This document shows, piece after piece, positions 1 to 5,284 of a stretch of 7,327 bases of DNA. The notes beneath the pieces were generated by a model. That model was not told where the DNA came from and searched no databases. It saw nothing but the letters and a program-made list of their open reading frames with translations. The number at the start of each line of letters is the position of its first letter. The stretch's first letter is position 1. The position numbers and the translations under genes are program-made. This DNA comes from Anaerolineales bacterium UBA4826. Lineage in GTDB: Bacteria > Chloroflexota > Anaerolineae > UBA4142. Location: the NCBI GenBank assembly GCA_002400365.1, contig DHFK01000216.1:1-7327 (forward strand), written 5' to 3'.

Positions 1-934
1 TCAATTTCCAATTGGCTTTTTCAAGTACCTTCCGCACCGCGAAAATCGGCGCCCAGAAGATGCGCTTGGGGTCTGTGCCGGCTTGCGCGTACGCCACGAC
101 GCGCGCCAGCGGCTTTAATCCATCGCGCGCGGCGATCTCTTCGCCGACCAGGACGACTGCCGCCGCGCCGTCGCTGAGCGGCGGCGCGTTGCCGGCGGTC
201 ACCGTGCCGCCTTCTTCGAACGCCGGTTTCAATTTCGCCAACGCTTCCAGCGAAGTGTCCGCGCGCGGAGTTTCGTCGGTGTCAAATGGCACGGGAACTT
301 TTTTCGATGAAATCGAAACCGGCGCAATTTCGTTCTTGAATTTGCCGTTCTGAATCGCGGACAGCGCTTTTTGATGGCTCTTGAGCGCGAACTCGTCTTG
401 CAGCGCGCGCGTGATGCCGCATTCGCGTCCGATGAATTCCGCCGCGCGACCCATGTGCCAATTCTCGAACGCGCACCACAAGCCGTCGTGAACGACCGCG
501 TCGATCATTTCGCTGTTGCCCATCCGATAACCAAAACGCGCGTTCGTCAGCAGGTACGGCGCGCGGTTCATGTTCTCCATGCCGGCAGCCACCAGCGCAT
601 CGGCATCGCCGGCGCGGATCATCGCGCTCGCCAGCATCGCGGCTTTCAAACTCGAGCCGCACACCTTGCCGATTTGCGTCGCGCTAATCGTGTCCTTCAA
701 GCCGGCTTGAAGCGCGACCTGACGCGCGGGCGCCTGCCCCAACCCCGCGCCAACGACGTTGCCGACGATCACCTCTTCGATTTTTTCGGGAGCGATCCCT
801 GAGCGCCGGACTGCTTCGCGCACGGCGACCGCGCCCAGTTGCGGCGCGGGGATACTCGCCAACGTTCCCTGGAATTTGCCAATCGGCGTCCTTGCGCCGC
901 CGACGATCAAGACCTCACGGCGATGTGTGGGCAT
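1..934 (-). CDS. Thiolase (acetyl-CoA C-acetyltransferase family), 3' end cut by window
   Basis: The product should catalyse reversible thiolytic cleavage or Claisen condensation of acyl-CoA with acetyl-CoA in the cytoplasm. The 311 visible residues fit the first four-fifths of a family normally about 390 long. They start MPTHRREVLIVGGARTPIGK, with the ARTPIG motif of thiolases. The nucleophile is Cys92 in KVCGSSLKA, where GSG is more usual. Residues 112-131 (DALVAAGMENMNRAPYLLT) and 246-260 (TAGNAPPLSDGAAAV) are also family blocks; TAGNAS(G)xNDGAA is commoner, so the SG/N positions are altered. The ATG at 934 follows AGAGGTGGAG, a reasonable ribosome site. The C-terminal NEAFA, GHP and second-Cys motifs lie outside the window, so completeness cannot be judged. 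Whether it is biosynthetic or degradative cannot be told from this part. It is last in the minus-strand series, 119 bp after the MFS gene, with a repeat array between. Confidence 0.95.
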   Translation of the reverse strand, partial: MPTHRREVLIVGGARTPIGKFQGTLASIPAPQLGAVAVREAVRRSGIAPEKIEEVIVGNVVGAGLGQAPARQVALQAGLKDTISATQIGKVCGSSLKAAMLASAMIRAGDADALVAAGMENMNRAPYLLTNARFGYRMGNSEMIDAVVHDGLWCAFENWHMGRAAEFIGRECGITRALQDEFALKSHQKALSAIQNGKFKNEIAPVSISSKKVPVPFDTDETPRADTSLEALAKLKPAFEEGGTVTAGNAPPLSDGAAAVVLVGEEIAARDGLKPLARVVAYAQAGTDPKRIFWAPIFAVRKVLEKANWKL

Positions 935-959
935 CTCCACCTCTAGGCATTTAGTTTGA

Positions 960-1048
960 TAGTCGCATAGTCTTCTTGTCGCATAGTCCATTGGTCGTAT
1001 GGTCGAATGACTACGTGACCACGTGACTATCCGACTATATGACTATTC
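960..1048. repeat. Inverted array of 8-bp units (TAGTCNNN then GACTANNN)
   Basis: Six consecutive octamers with core TAGTC (variants TTGTC, TGGTC) and a variable 3-nt spacer run from 960 to 1007. After one extra base, five octamers with the complementary core GACTA (variant GACCA) run from 1009 to 1048. The period is exactly 8 in both halves. Cores at 960-964, 968-972, 976-980, 984-988 and 992-996 face cores at 1041-1045, 1033-1037, 1025-1029, 1017-1021 and 1009-1013, so the array can fold into one long stem with bulged spacers. It fills most of the gap between the MFS stop and the thiolase start. Its function is unknown. The same core recurs at 5085-5290. Confidence 0.85.
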
Positions 1049-1053
1049 CCATT

Positions 1054-2340
1054 TTACCAAAAAAATCCGCGTTTGGCGAATGTTATCGCGCGAGCAAGTT
1101 GTTGTCGCCAGAACAACAACGAACCCAGCAAACGCATTGCCGCGCCCAACATCAGCATCGCGTGGATGCCAAAGACCGCAGTCAAGGAAGTCGAAAGCAG
1201 GGGACTGACGAACGCGGCAATGTTGATCAGCGTGTTGTACGCGGCGATGTAACTGGGACGGTTTTGCTCAGGACTCACTTCGAGCAAGCGATTGAAGAAC
1301 GCGAGCGCAAAGCCAGAACTTGCCACGCCGCCGAGGAACGAAACCGGCAGAATCCACTCGACGCTCGGCGAGAGCGCGGTCGCCAATGGGTACGCCGCCA
1401 AACCCAGGGTCGCGAGAAGAATCGCGGCTTGATTGCCGCGCCGCGCCGCCAGCCGACCCCATAGCGGATAAAAGACGATGGTCGTCGCGCTGCCGACCAT
1501 GTTGATCAATCCGACCCAGCCGTCCGTGGCATTCAAAACGCGCACCCAGTAAATCGAATAGAGGGGCACGGGAAAGAACATTCCCCAGTGAAAGATGAAC
1601 GAGGAAAGCGTAAAGCGCGAGTACGCGCGGCTGCCGCGCAGCATACCGATAAACTCGCGCACGCCGCGCGGCGATTCACCCGCGCGCGCGGATTGCGCGG
1701 ACGATTCGCCGGGCAATCGAATCCGCGTGAGATAGTACGCGCTGACCATCGAAGCGGCGAACGCGAGCGCGAAGAGAATTTGATAGTTGATTGGGAAAAG
1801 AATATAGTCGAGGAACGCGCCGCCGATCAGCGCCGCCGCGGTGCTCGTGACGCCGATCCACACATTGCGAATGCTGACCACATGCGCGCGATTTTCTGGC
1901 GCTACCGCGCGCCCGAACATGGTCGTGAACGCAATGTTAGCGACCGCGCCGGGAATCGTCAACAGCGCGACCAGAACGACGAGCGCGTCTGCTTGACGCG
2001 TCGCCAGGAAAAACGGAATCAGCGCGATGCCCAGATAGCCCAACCGATTCAGGACGCCAGAGAACACCAGTACCGACAACGGCTTTTGCTCGCGCTCGAC
2101 GAGGCGACCGCCGGGCAGGGAGACAAAAATCGTGATGAGCGCGGGCACTGCCGAGAGCAACCCGACGTGTGTATCGCTGCCGCCCAAGCGAATCGTAAAG
2201 ACGGCGAGGAACGACGCCGCGATACCGGAGAGCACGCCGAACCACGCAATGTCGGCGTAGAGGTTCCACGCGTTCTGCGCTTTCAGCGTCGCGCGCGGCT
2301 TGAAGATATTCAACACGCGATTTTTGACCGGCAAGCCCAT
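1054..2340 (-). CDS. MFS transporter, 12 predicted membrane helices
   Basis: The 428-residue product is an inner-membrane protein with about twelve hydrophobic segments, roughly at residues 30-50, 57-77, 88-112, 118-138, 158-180, 185-204, 243-264, 274-296, 304-322, 328-350, 363-388 and 390-410. A hydrophilic central loop lies at 205-240. GGRLVEREQKP after helix 2 and WGRLAARRGNQ after helix 8 sit where MFS motif A and its second-half repeat belong, although the usual Asp/Gly pattern is degenerate. Length and 6+6 layout match the major facilitator superfamily. The substrate cannot be read from the sequence, and neighbours do not narrow it. The ATG at 2340 has only a weak upstream GAGA and lies 13 bp from a 12-bp-stem hairpin that could affect translation. 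It is 47 bp downstream of the HIT gene, probably co-transcribed. Confidence 0.9.
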   Translation of the reverse strand: MGLPVKNRVLNIFKPRATLKAQNAWNLYADIAWFGVLSGIAASFLAVFTIRLGGSDTHVGLLSAVPALITIFVSLPGGRLVEREQKPLSVLVFSGVLNRLGYLGIALIPFFLATRQADALVVLVALLTIPGAVANIAFTTMFGRAVAPENRAHVVSIRNVWIGVTSTAAALIGGAFLDYILFPINYQILFALAFAASMVSAYYLTRIRLPGESSAQSARAGESPRGVREFIGMLRGSRAYSRFTLSSFIFHWGMFFPVPLYSIYWVRVLNATDGWVGLINMVGSATTIVFYPLWGRLAARRGNQAAILLATLGLAAYPLATALSPSVEWILPVSFLGGVASSGFALAFFNRLLEVSPEQNRPSYIAAYNTLINIAAFVSPLLSTSLTAVFGIHAMLMLGAAMRLLGSLLFWRQQLARAITFAKRGFFW

Positions 2341-2353
2341 CGTGGTCTCAATG

Positions 2354-2381
2354 GGTAGGGGCGGGTAACCCCGCCCCTACC
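2354..2381. repeat. Perfect GC-rich hairpin (GGTAGGGGCGGG palindrome)
   Basis: The left arm GGTAGGGGCGGG (2354-2365) is perfectly complementary to 2370-2381, leaving a 4-nt loop TAAC. It fills most of the gap between the HIT stop (2388-2390) and the MFS start (2340). No T-run follows the stem on the minus strand, so it is not a standard intrinsic terminator for the HIT gene. Palindromes of the form GTAGGGGCG...CGCCCCTAC are, to my knowledge, dispersed in several bacterial groups including Cyanobacteria and Chloroflexota, so a REP-like repeat is the best reading. It could also modulate mRNA stability or MFS translation. Confidence 0.8.
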
Positions 2382-2387
2382 GTGCGT

Positions 2388-2939
2388 CTATTTCCTTGTG
2401 CGCCGTCGCGTTGTCGTGGACTTTGGTCGGCGGCTTGGCTCCGCCGGCGCGTTGAACGCCCTCAGCAATCCAGCGTACGTTTGCGGCAGGAGTTCAGGAA
2501 TCATCCGCGTTTCCGCAAAGACCGGCATGAAATTCGTGTCGCCGCCCCAGCGCGGGACGATGTGGAGATGCACGTGGTCGTCCACGCCCGCGCCCGCGGC
2601 GCGGCCCAGGTTCGCGCCAATGTTGAATCCCTGCGGCTTCATCAAGCGCCGCAGCGCGCGGATGCCCTTGCCGACGAGCAACATCATCTCCTGCAGCGTC
2701 TCGCCGTCGAGCGAATCCAACTCGCCGGTGTGCTGGTACGGCGCAACCATCATGTGCCCGTTGGCGTACGGATAGAGGTTCAGCATCAGGAACGCACGCG
2801 CACCGCGCAGCAAGACCAGATTCTTACGATCGCTTTGCCGATTCGCGCGAATCTTGTCGCAAAAGATACACCCTTTCGTTTCTGCGCCCTTCGGCGCTTT
2901 CAAGTACGCCATCCGCCAGGGGGTCCACAAACGTTTCAT
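2388..2939 (-). CDS. HIT-family protein, Ap4A phosphorylase-like
   Basis: The 183-residue product belongs to the histidine triad superfamily of nucleotide hydrolases and transferases. The triad is His122-Val-His124-Leu-His126 in DDHVHLHIVPRW; the central His of such triads is the nucleophile on the nucleotide alpha phosphate. The N-terminal RLWTPWRMAYL, Cys24/Cys27 in CIFC, LNLYPYANGHMMVAPY (53-68) and VPRWGGDTNF (128-137) match the actinobacterial-type Ap4A phosphorylase branch (M. tuberculosis Rv2613c-like) rather than small HINT proteins. The likely substrate is therefore a dinucleoside polyphosphate, but this is family inference. Residues 164-183 form a basic Arg/Lys/Thr tail of unclear role. 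I start at the ATG at 2939. The open frame continues to 2999, but those 20 codons are made of the heptamer repeat and precede the conserved KRLWTPWR block. The ribosome site is weak (GAGA). Confidence 0.92.
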   Translation of the reverse strand: MKRLWTPWRMAYLKAPKGAETKGCIFCDKIRANRQSDRKNLVLLRGARAFLMLNLYPYANGHMMVAPYQHTGELDSLDGETLQEMMLLVGKGIRALRRLMKPQGFNIGANLGRAAGAGVDDHVHLHIVPRWGGDTNFMPVFAETRMIPELLPQTYAGLLRAFNAPAEPSRRPKSTTTRRRTRK

Positions 2940-2958
2940 CGTCGTTGTCTCGTAAATG

Positions 2959-3007
2959 CGTGATACGTGATGCGTGATACGTGAATGGTTACGTATCACG
3001 CATCACG
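2959..3007. repeat. 7-bp tandem array (CGTGATR) with perfect 17-bp hairpin
   Basis: Four head-to-tail heptamers, CGTGATA, CGTGATG, CGTGATA and CGTGAAT, occupy 2959-2986. Two units in the opposite orientation (TATCACG, CATCACG) occupy 2994-3007. The arm CGTGATGCGTGATACGT (2966-2982) is an exact reverse complement of 2991-3007, with an 8-nt loop. The element fills the gap between the dehydrogenase stop (3010-3012) and the HIT start. The T-rich stretch beside it lies on the plus-strand downstream side, so in the direction of the flanking minus-strand genes it does not look like an intrinsic terminator. It may act as an mRNA processing or stability element; function is unknown. Confidence 0.9.
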
Positions 3008-3009
3008 TT

Positions 3010-4002
3010 TTATTTCCGCACCCCGCGCTCGTACACCTCCGCATTCACGCAAGTCGGCAGGCGGTCGCCGCGCAAGCCGGCGATGAGATTCGCCGCCGCC
3101 ATCTGCGCCATCTGCGCGCGCGTTGCCACCGAGGCGCTCGCGATGTGCGGGACGATCAGGCAATTCGGCAGTGTAAGCAGCGGGCTGTCCATCGGAATTG
3201 GCTCCGGCTCGGTCACGTCGAGCGCCGCGCCGCCAATTTTGCCCTGACGGAGCGCGTCGTACAGATCATTCGGATCAACAATCGGACCGCGCGCGGTGTT
3301 GACGAGAATCGCCGTGCGCTTCATTTTGGCGAACGCGTGCGCGTTCATCATGTGCCGCGTCGTCGCGTTCAGGTCGGTGTGTATCGTGACGAAATCCGAT
3401 TCACGCAGGAGCGTGTCCATATCGGCGTACGCCACGCCCATCGTCTTTTCCAAATCCGCGCGACGATTGACGTCATAGTACAACACGCGCATCCCAAATC
3501 CCGCTGCGCGCTTTGCCATGCCCTGCCCGATGCGCCCGAAACCGATGATGCCGAGCGTCGCGCCGTGAATATCCTGGCCGGTGAGGAGTTTGGGGCCCCA
3601 GGTTTTCCACTTGCCGGCGCGCACGTAATCAATGGACTCTTGAATGCGCCGCGCAGCAGCCATCATCAGCGTGAACGCGAGATCAGCCGTCGTATCGGTC
3701 AGCACGCCGGGCGTGTTGCCGACCGGAATTCCGCGCGCGGTCGCCGCGGGGACATCAATGTTATCGTAACCGACCGCGTAATTCGAGATGACCTTGAGCC
3801 GCGGATTCGAGTCCATGAGCGCGGCGTCCATCTTATCGGTCAGCAGCGAAATCACTCCATCCACTGCGCGCACTTGTTTCAGCAGCACCTCGTGCGGCGG
3901 CGGAAGTTCATCCTCCCAGACTTGCATCTCCGTCAAATCGCGGAGCATTGCCAGCCCCTCTTCGGGAATGAGGCGCGCCACAAACACCTTTGGCTTGGAC
4001 AC
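3010..4002 (-). CDS. D-2-hydroxyacid dehydrogenase (glyoxylate/hydroxypyruvate reductase type)
   Basis: The 330-residue product should be a soluble NAD(P)H-dependent enzyme reducing 2-ketoacids such as glyoxylate or hydroxypyruvate to D-2-hydroxyacids. It has the split catalytic domain (about 1-100 and 290-330) around a Rossmann domain with GFGRIG at 154-159. Asp177 after YY, at the end of the second strand, favours NADH over NADPH. Catalytic residues are Arg238 (VNTARGP), Glu267 (DVTEPEP) and His286 (VPHIASAS); their spacing matches archaeal glyoxylate reductase closely. I chose the GTG at 4002 because GGAGG lies 5 nt upstream and family homology begins at SKPKVFVARL. The frame stays open to 4101, but that extension is repeat-derived and contains the likely promoter. 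It is the first gene of a minus-strand series with HIT, MFS and thiolase genes, and divergent from birA. Exact substrate is not settled. Confidence 0.93.
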   Translation of the reverse strand: MSKPKVFVARLIPEEGLAMLRDLTEMQVWEDELPPPHEVLLKQVRAVDGVISLLTDKMDAALMDSNPRLKVISNYAVGYDNIDVPAATARGIPVGNTPGVLTDTTADLAFTLMMAAARRIQESIDYVRAGKWKTWGPKLLTGQDIHGATLGIIGFGRIGQGMAKRAAGFGMRVLYYDVNRRADLEKTMGVAYADMDTLLRESDFVTIHTDLNATTRHMMNAHAFAKMKRTAILVNTARGPIVDPNDLYDALRQGKIGGAALDVTEPEPIPMDSPLLTLPNCLIVPHIASASVATRAQMAQMAAANLIAGLRGDRLPTCVNAEVYERGVRK

Positions 4003-4005
4003 TTG

Positions 4006-4012
4006 ATCCTCC
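4006..4012 (-). promoter_or_regulatory. Ribosome binding site setting the dehydrogenase GTG start
   Basis: On the minus strand GGAGGAT ends three bases before the GTG at 4002, giving 5 nt between GGAGG and the start. It is the best ribosome site in the minus-strand genes, and no comparable site precedes any in-frame ATG further upstream. It decides the start in favour of GTG. Confidence 0.85.
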
Positions 4013-4024
4013 AGGAATGTTTTG

Positions 4025-4076
4025 CGGAACACGAAACACGCAACACGGCGGCATGGAGTGCGTGTTGCGTATTCCG
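4025..4076. repeat. 7-bp array (CGNAACA) with inverted copies
   Basis: Three tandem heptamers, CGGAACA, CGAAACA and CGCAACA, occupy 4025-4045. Two inverted units (TGTTGCG, TATTCCG) occupy 4063-4076. ACGCAACACG (4038-4047) is perfectly complementary to 4061-4070 with a 13-nt loop. The element lies between the proposed dehydrogenase promoter and its ribosome site, so it should be in that gene's 5' untranslated leader. The layout matches the 2959-3007 array but the core is different. Confidence 0.8.
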
Positions 4077-4082
4077 TTCGCA

Positions 4083-4111
4083 AGTGTATCACCGAAGGCA
4101 TGATGCGTCAA
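4083..4111 (-). promoter_or_regulatory. Candidate sigma-70-type promoter of the dehydrogenase gene
   Basis: On the minus strand TTGACG (4106-4111) and TACACT (4083-4088) are separated by 17 bp. Transcription would begin near 4076, giving a leader of about 70 nt that contains the CGNAACA hairpin. The boxes are each one or two bases from consensus. Support is from spacing and position only; the promoter preferences of the host are not known. Confidence 0.5.
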
Positions 4112-4141
4112 ACTGTCCGCATAATGTCCCCACCAGCAGCC

Positions 4142-4170
4142 TTGAGATGTAACACGACCGATGTTATAAT
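4142..4170 (+). promoter_or_regulatory. Candidate sigma-70-type promoter of birA
   Basis: TTGAGA (4142-4147) and a perfect TATAAT (4165-4170) are separated by exactly 17 bp. Transcription would start near 4177, leaving a very short leader of about 12 nt before the ATG at 4189. That leader holds a modest GGAA ribosome site. The outer ends of this and the divergent dehydrogenase promoter are only 30 bp apart, so a regulator binding between them could affect both. No operator or BirA-box-like palindrome is evident. Confidence 0.65.
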
Positions 4171-4188
4171 ACCAGTGGAAAAGAACGC

Positions 4189-4992
4189 ATGTCCAACAAT
4201 GAAATCACTCTTGATGCGCTCGCGCGCGACTTGCGCGTCTTGGGGCGGCGCGTCATATACTACGAACGCGTCGGCTCGACGAACGACGTTGCCAAGCAAC
4301 TCGCGGACGCGGGCGAGCCAGAAGGCACGCTGGTCGTCGCCGACGAGCAGACCGCCGGGCGCGGGCGTTTCGGACGAGCGTGGCTCGCGCCCCCGCGCGC
4401 TTCGATTCTGATGTCGCTGGTGTTGCGGCCCAACCTGTCCCCCCTGCAGTCGCCGCGCGTGACGATGGCAGTCGCGCTCGGCGCGTGCGATGCGATTCAC
4501 GCGGCAACGGGGCTGGACCCGCGGATCAAATGGCCCAACGATATCCTAATCAATCGCATCAAGTGCGCGGGAATTCTGGCAGAGGCAGGCATAGTCGGAG
4601 ATGAATTGGAGTACGTGGTTATCGGGCTGGGCGTCAACGTGAACTTTGCGGCGGCATCGGTCAAGGATTTTCCGCAAGACGCAACGACGATCGCCGATGA
4701 ATTAGGCAAGCCGTTTCCGCGCGTGCGGCTCGTCCAAGCCATCTTGCGATCAATCGAGCAATACTACCTGCGCCTGTGCGCCGGAGAGAACCTGCGCGCC
4801 GAATTTGCGCGTCGTTTAGAAACGCTCAAGCAATGCGTGCGCGCGCAAACACCGTGGGGAATCGAAGAGGGAATCGCGGAGGACGTGGACGACAACGGCG
4901 CGCTGTTGTTGCGCCGCGCCGATGGCTCCCTCGCGCGATTGATTGCGGGCGAAGTCACGCTGACAAAAACGCAAGGAGGATTGAATGACTAG
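4189..4992 (+). CDS. birA: Biotin--[acetyl-CoA-carboxylase] ligase, class I (no DNA-binding domain)
   Basis: The 267-residue enzyme activates biotin with ATP to biotinyl-AMP and transfers it to the carrier lysine of biotin-dependent carboxylases in the cytoplasm. The family motifs are present in order: STND at 30-33, TAGRGRFGRAW at 55-65 (the adenylate-binding loop, usually GRGRxGRxW), KWPNDIL at 114-120, KCAGIL at 125-130 with Lys125 at the position of the biotin-contacting lysine, and VVIGLGVNVN at 143-152. The C-terminal domain (about 215-258), ending GEVTL, is the small SH3-like domain. The protein begins only about 25 residues before the catalytic core, so it lacks the N-terminal winged helix of E. 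coli BirA and should not repress biotin genes. The start ATG lies just after a strong promoter. Its last 8 bp overlap the next small ORF. Confidence 0.95.
   Translation: MSNNEITLDALARDLRVLGRRVIYYERVGSTNDVAKQLADAGEPEGTLVVADEQTAGRGRFGRAWLAPPRASILMSLVLRPNLSPLQSPRVTMAVALGACDAIHAATGLDPRIKWPNDILINRIKCAGILAEAGIVGDELEYVVIGLGVNVNFAAASVKDFPQDATTIADELGKPFPRVRLVQAILRSIEQYYLRLCAGENLRAEFARRLETLKQCVRAQTPWGIEEGIAEDVDDNGALLLRRADGSLARLIAGEVTLTKTQGGLND
4974..4979 (+). promoter_or_regulatory. Perfect ribosome binding site inside the birA 3' end
   Basis: AGGAGG lies 5 nt before the ATG at 4985. It is the best-matching ribosome site in the window, yet it is inside birA coding sequence, encoding the Gln-Gly-Gly near the C-terminus. 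Its only in-range start codon is that of the 36-residue ORF, which argues that this ORF is translated. Confidence 0.85.
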
Positions 4993-5095
4993 TCTCACTT
5001 GGCGGCACTGGTTCTTTGTTTCGCTGCTGGTGCTCTTCAACGTCATCATCTTTGGGTGCATTGTCCTCATGATCGCAGGCAAGATGGTCATATAG
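4985..5095 (+). CDS. 36-residue single-span membrane protein, coupled to birA
   Basis: I do not recognise a family. The product begins MTSLTWRHWFFVSLL and ends IAGKMVI, with one continuous hydrophobic segment at about residues 9-31. The few charged residues are Arg7 near the front and Lys33 at the end, so topology is ambiguous. It resembles many small bacterial membrane proteins that attach to or stabilise a larger partner; no partner is identifiable here. Evidence for translation is strong for its size: AGGAGG at 5-nt spacing, ATG start, 8-bp overlap with the birA stop (typical of translational coupling) and an uninterrupted hydrophobic reading. Its last codons (M-V-I-stop) lie in the first units of the 8-bp repeat array, so the repeat may have reset the C-terminus. 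It could instead be a fortuitous frame, but the ribosome site makes that less likely. Confidence 0.75.
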   Translation: MTSLTWRHWFFVSLLVLFNVIIFGCIVLMIAGKMVI

Positions 5096-5113
5096 TCGCA
5101 CAGTCTAGTAGTC

Positions 5114-5161
5114 AACTAGTCCCGTAGCCGATGGTCTCTGACTATTTGAAGACTAGTTTTT
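5114..5161 (+). terminator. Possible intrinsic terminator after birA and the small ORF
   Basis: AACTAGTC (5114-5121) is exactly complementary to GACTAGTT (5151-5158), and the second arm runs into five T residues (5157-5161). The loop is long (29 nt) although GGTC-TCT-GACT inside it can pair. It lies 20 bp after the stop of the small ORF, a sensible place. The stem is AT-rich and derived from the repeat array, so termination is only possible, not clear. Confidence 0.35.
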
Positions 5162-5250
5162 GTTGGGAAAGGGTGAGAAAGGCGGATTCGTAATCTGCCC
5201 CCAAGCGTGCGGGATTACGAATCCCGCATTCTCACAGGGGGTTTTCCAAC
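5162..5250. repeat. Imperfect inverted repeat with twin palindromes
   Basis: The outer arms begin GTTGGGAAA (5162-5170) and end TTTTCCAAC (5242-5250), with GTGAGAA (5173-5179) facing TTCTCAC (5229-5235). Inside are two palindromes: GGCGGATT-CGT-AATCTGCC (5181-5199, one G-T pair) and GCGGGATT-ACG-AATCCCGC (5209-5227, perfect 8-bp stem). The two are also near-complements of each other, so the region can form either two small hairpins or one long one. No open frame or transposase is associated. It looks like a small non-autonomous or REP-type element. Confidence 0.75.
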
Positions 5251-5284
5251 AAGAACTAGACTACACGACAACGCGACTATTCGA

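Noticed and set aside
371..802. A 143-codon plus-strand open frame over the thiolase
   Set aside because: The minus strand encodes an uninterrupted thiolase with its active-site Cys; the plus-strand frame has no family features.
960..1048. Possible CRISPR array
   Set aside because: Units are 8 bp with 3-bp spacers and reverse orientation half-way. CRISPR repeats are longer than 20 bp with spacers near 30 bp, and no cas gene is present.
1588..2358. A 256-codon plus-strand open frame
   Set aside because: It is antisense to the MFS gene and its product is mostly Arg, Glu, Asp and Gln, as expected from the complement of membrane-helix codons.
2354..2381. Intrinsic terminator for the HIT gene
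   Set aside because: The stem is strong but no T-run follows it on the minus strand, so it is treated as a REP-like hairpin.
2966..3007. Intrinsic terminator after the dehydrogenase
   Set aside because: The T-rich stretch is on the wrong side for the minus-strand gene. On the plus strand no gene reads into it.
1..4002. A single pathway operon (dehydrogenase, HIT, MFS, thiolase)
   Set aside because: Co-direction and modest gaps allow co-transcription, but the predicted activities do not connect into one pathway, so no joint function is claimed.
3010..4101. Dehydrogenase start at the far-upstream codon 4101
   Set aside because: The extra 33 residues come from repeat and promoter DNA, lack homology to the family, and the GTG at 4002 has a strong ribosome site.
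2974..4152. A 392-codon open frame on the plus strand
   Set aside because: It lies antisense to the dehydrogenase, which has complete catalytic motifs. Its translation is Arg/His-rich with no recognisable domain, typical of the complement of a GC-rich gene.
5162..5250. Insertion sequence
   Set aside because: There is no transposase frame and only 89 bp between arm ends. At most it is a non-autonomous element, so it is listed as a repeat.
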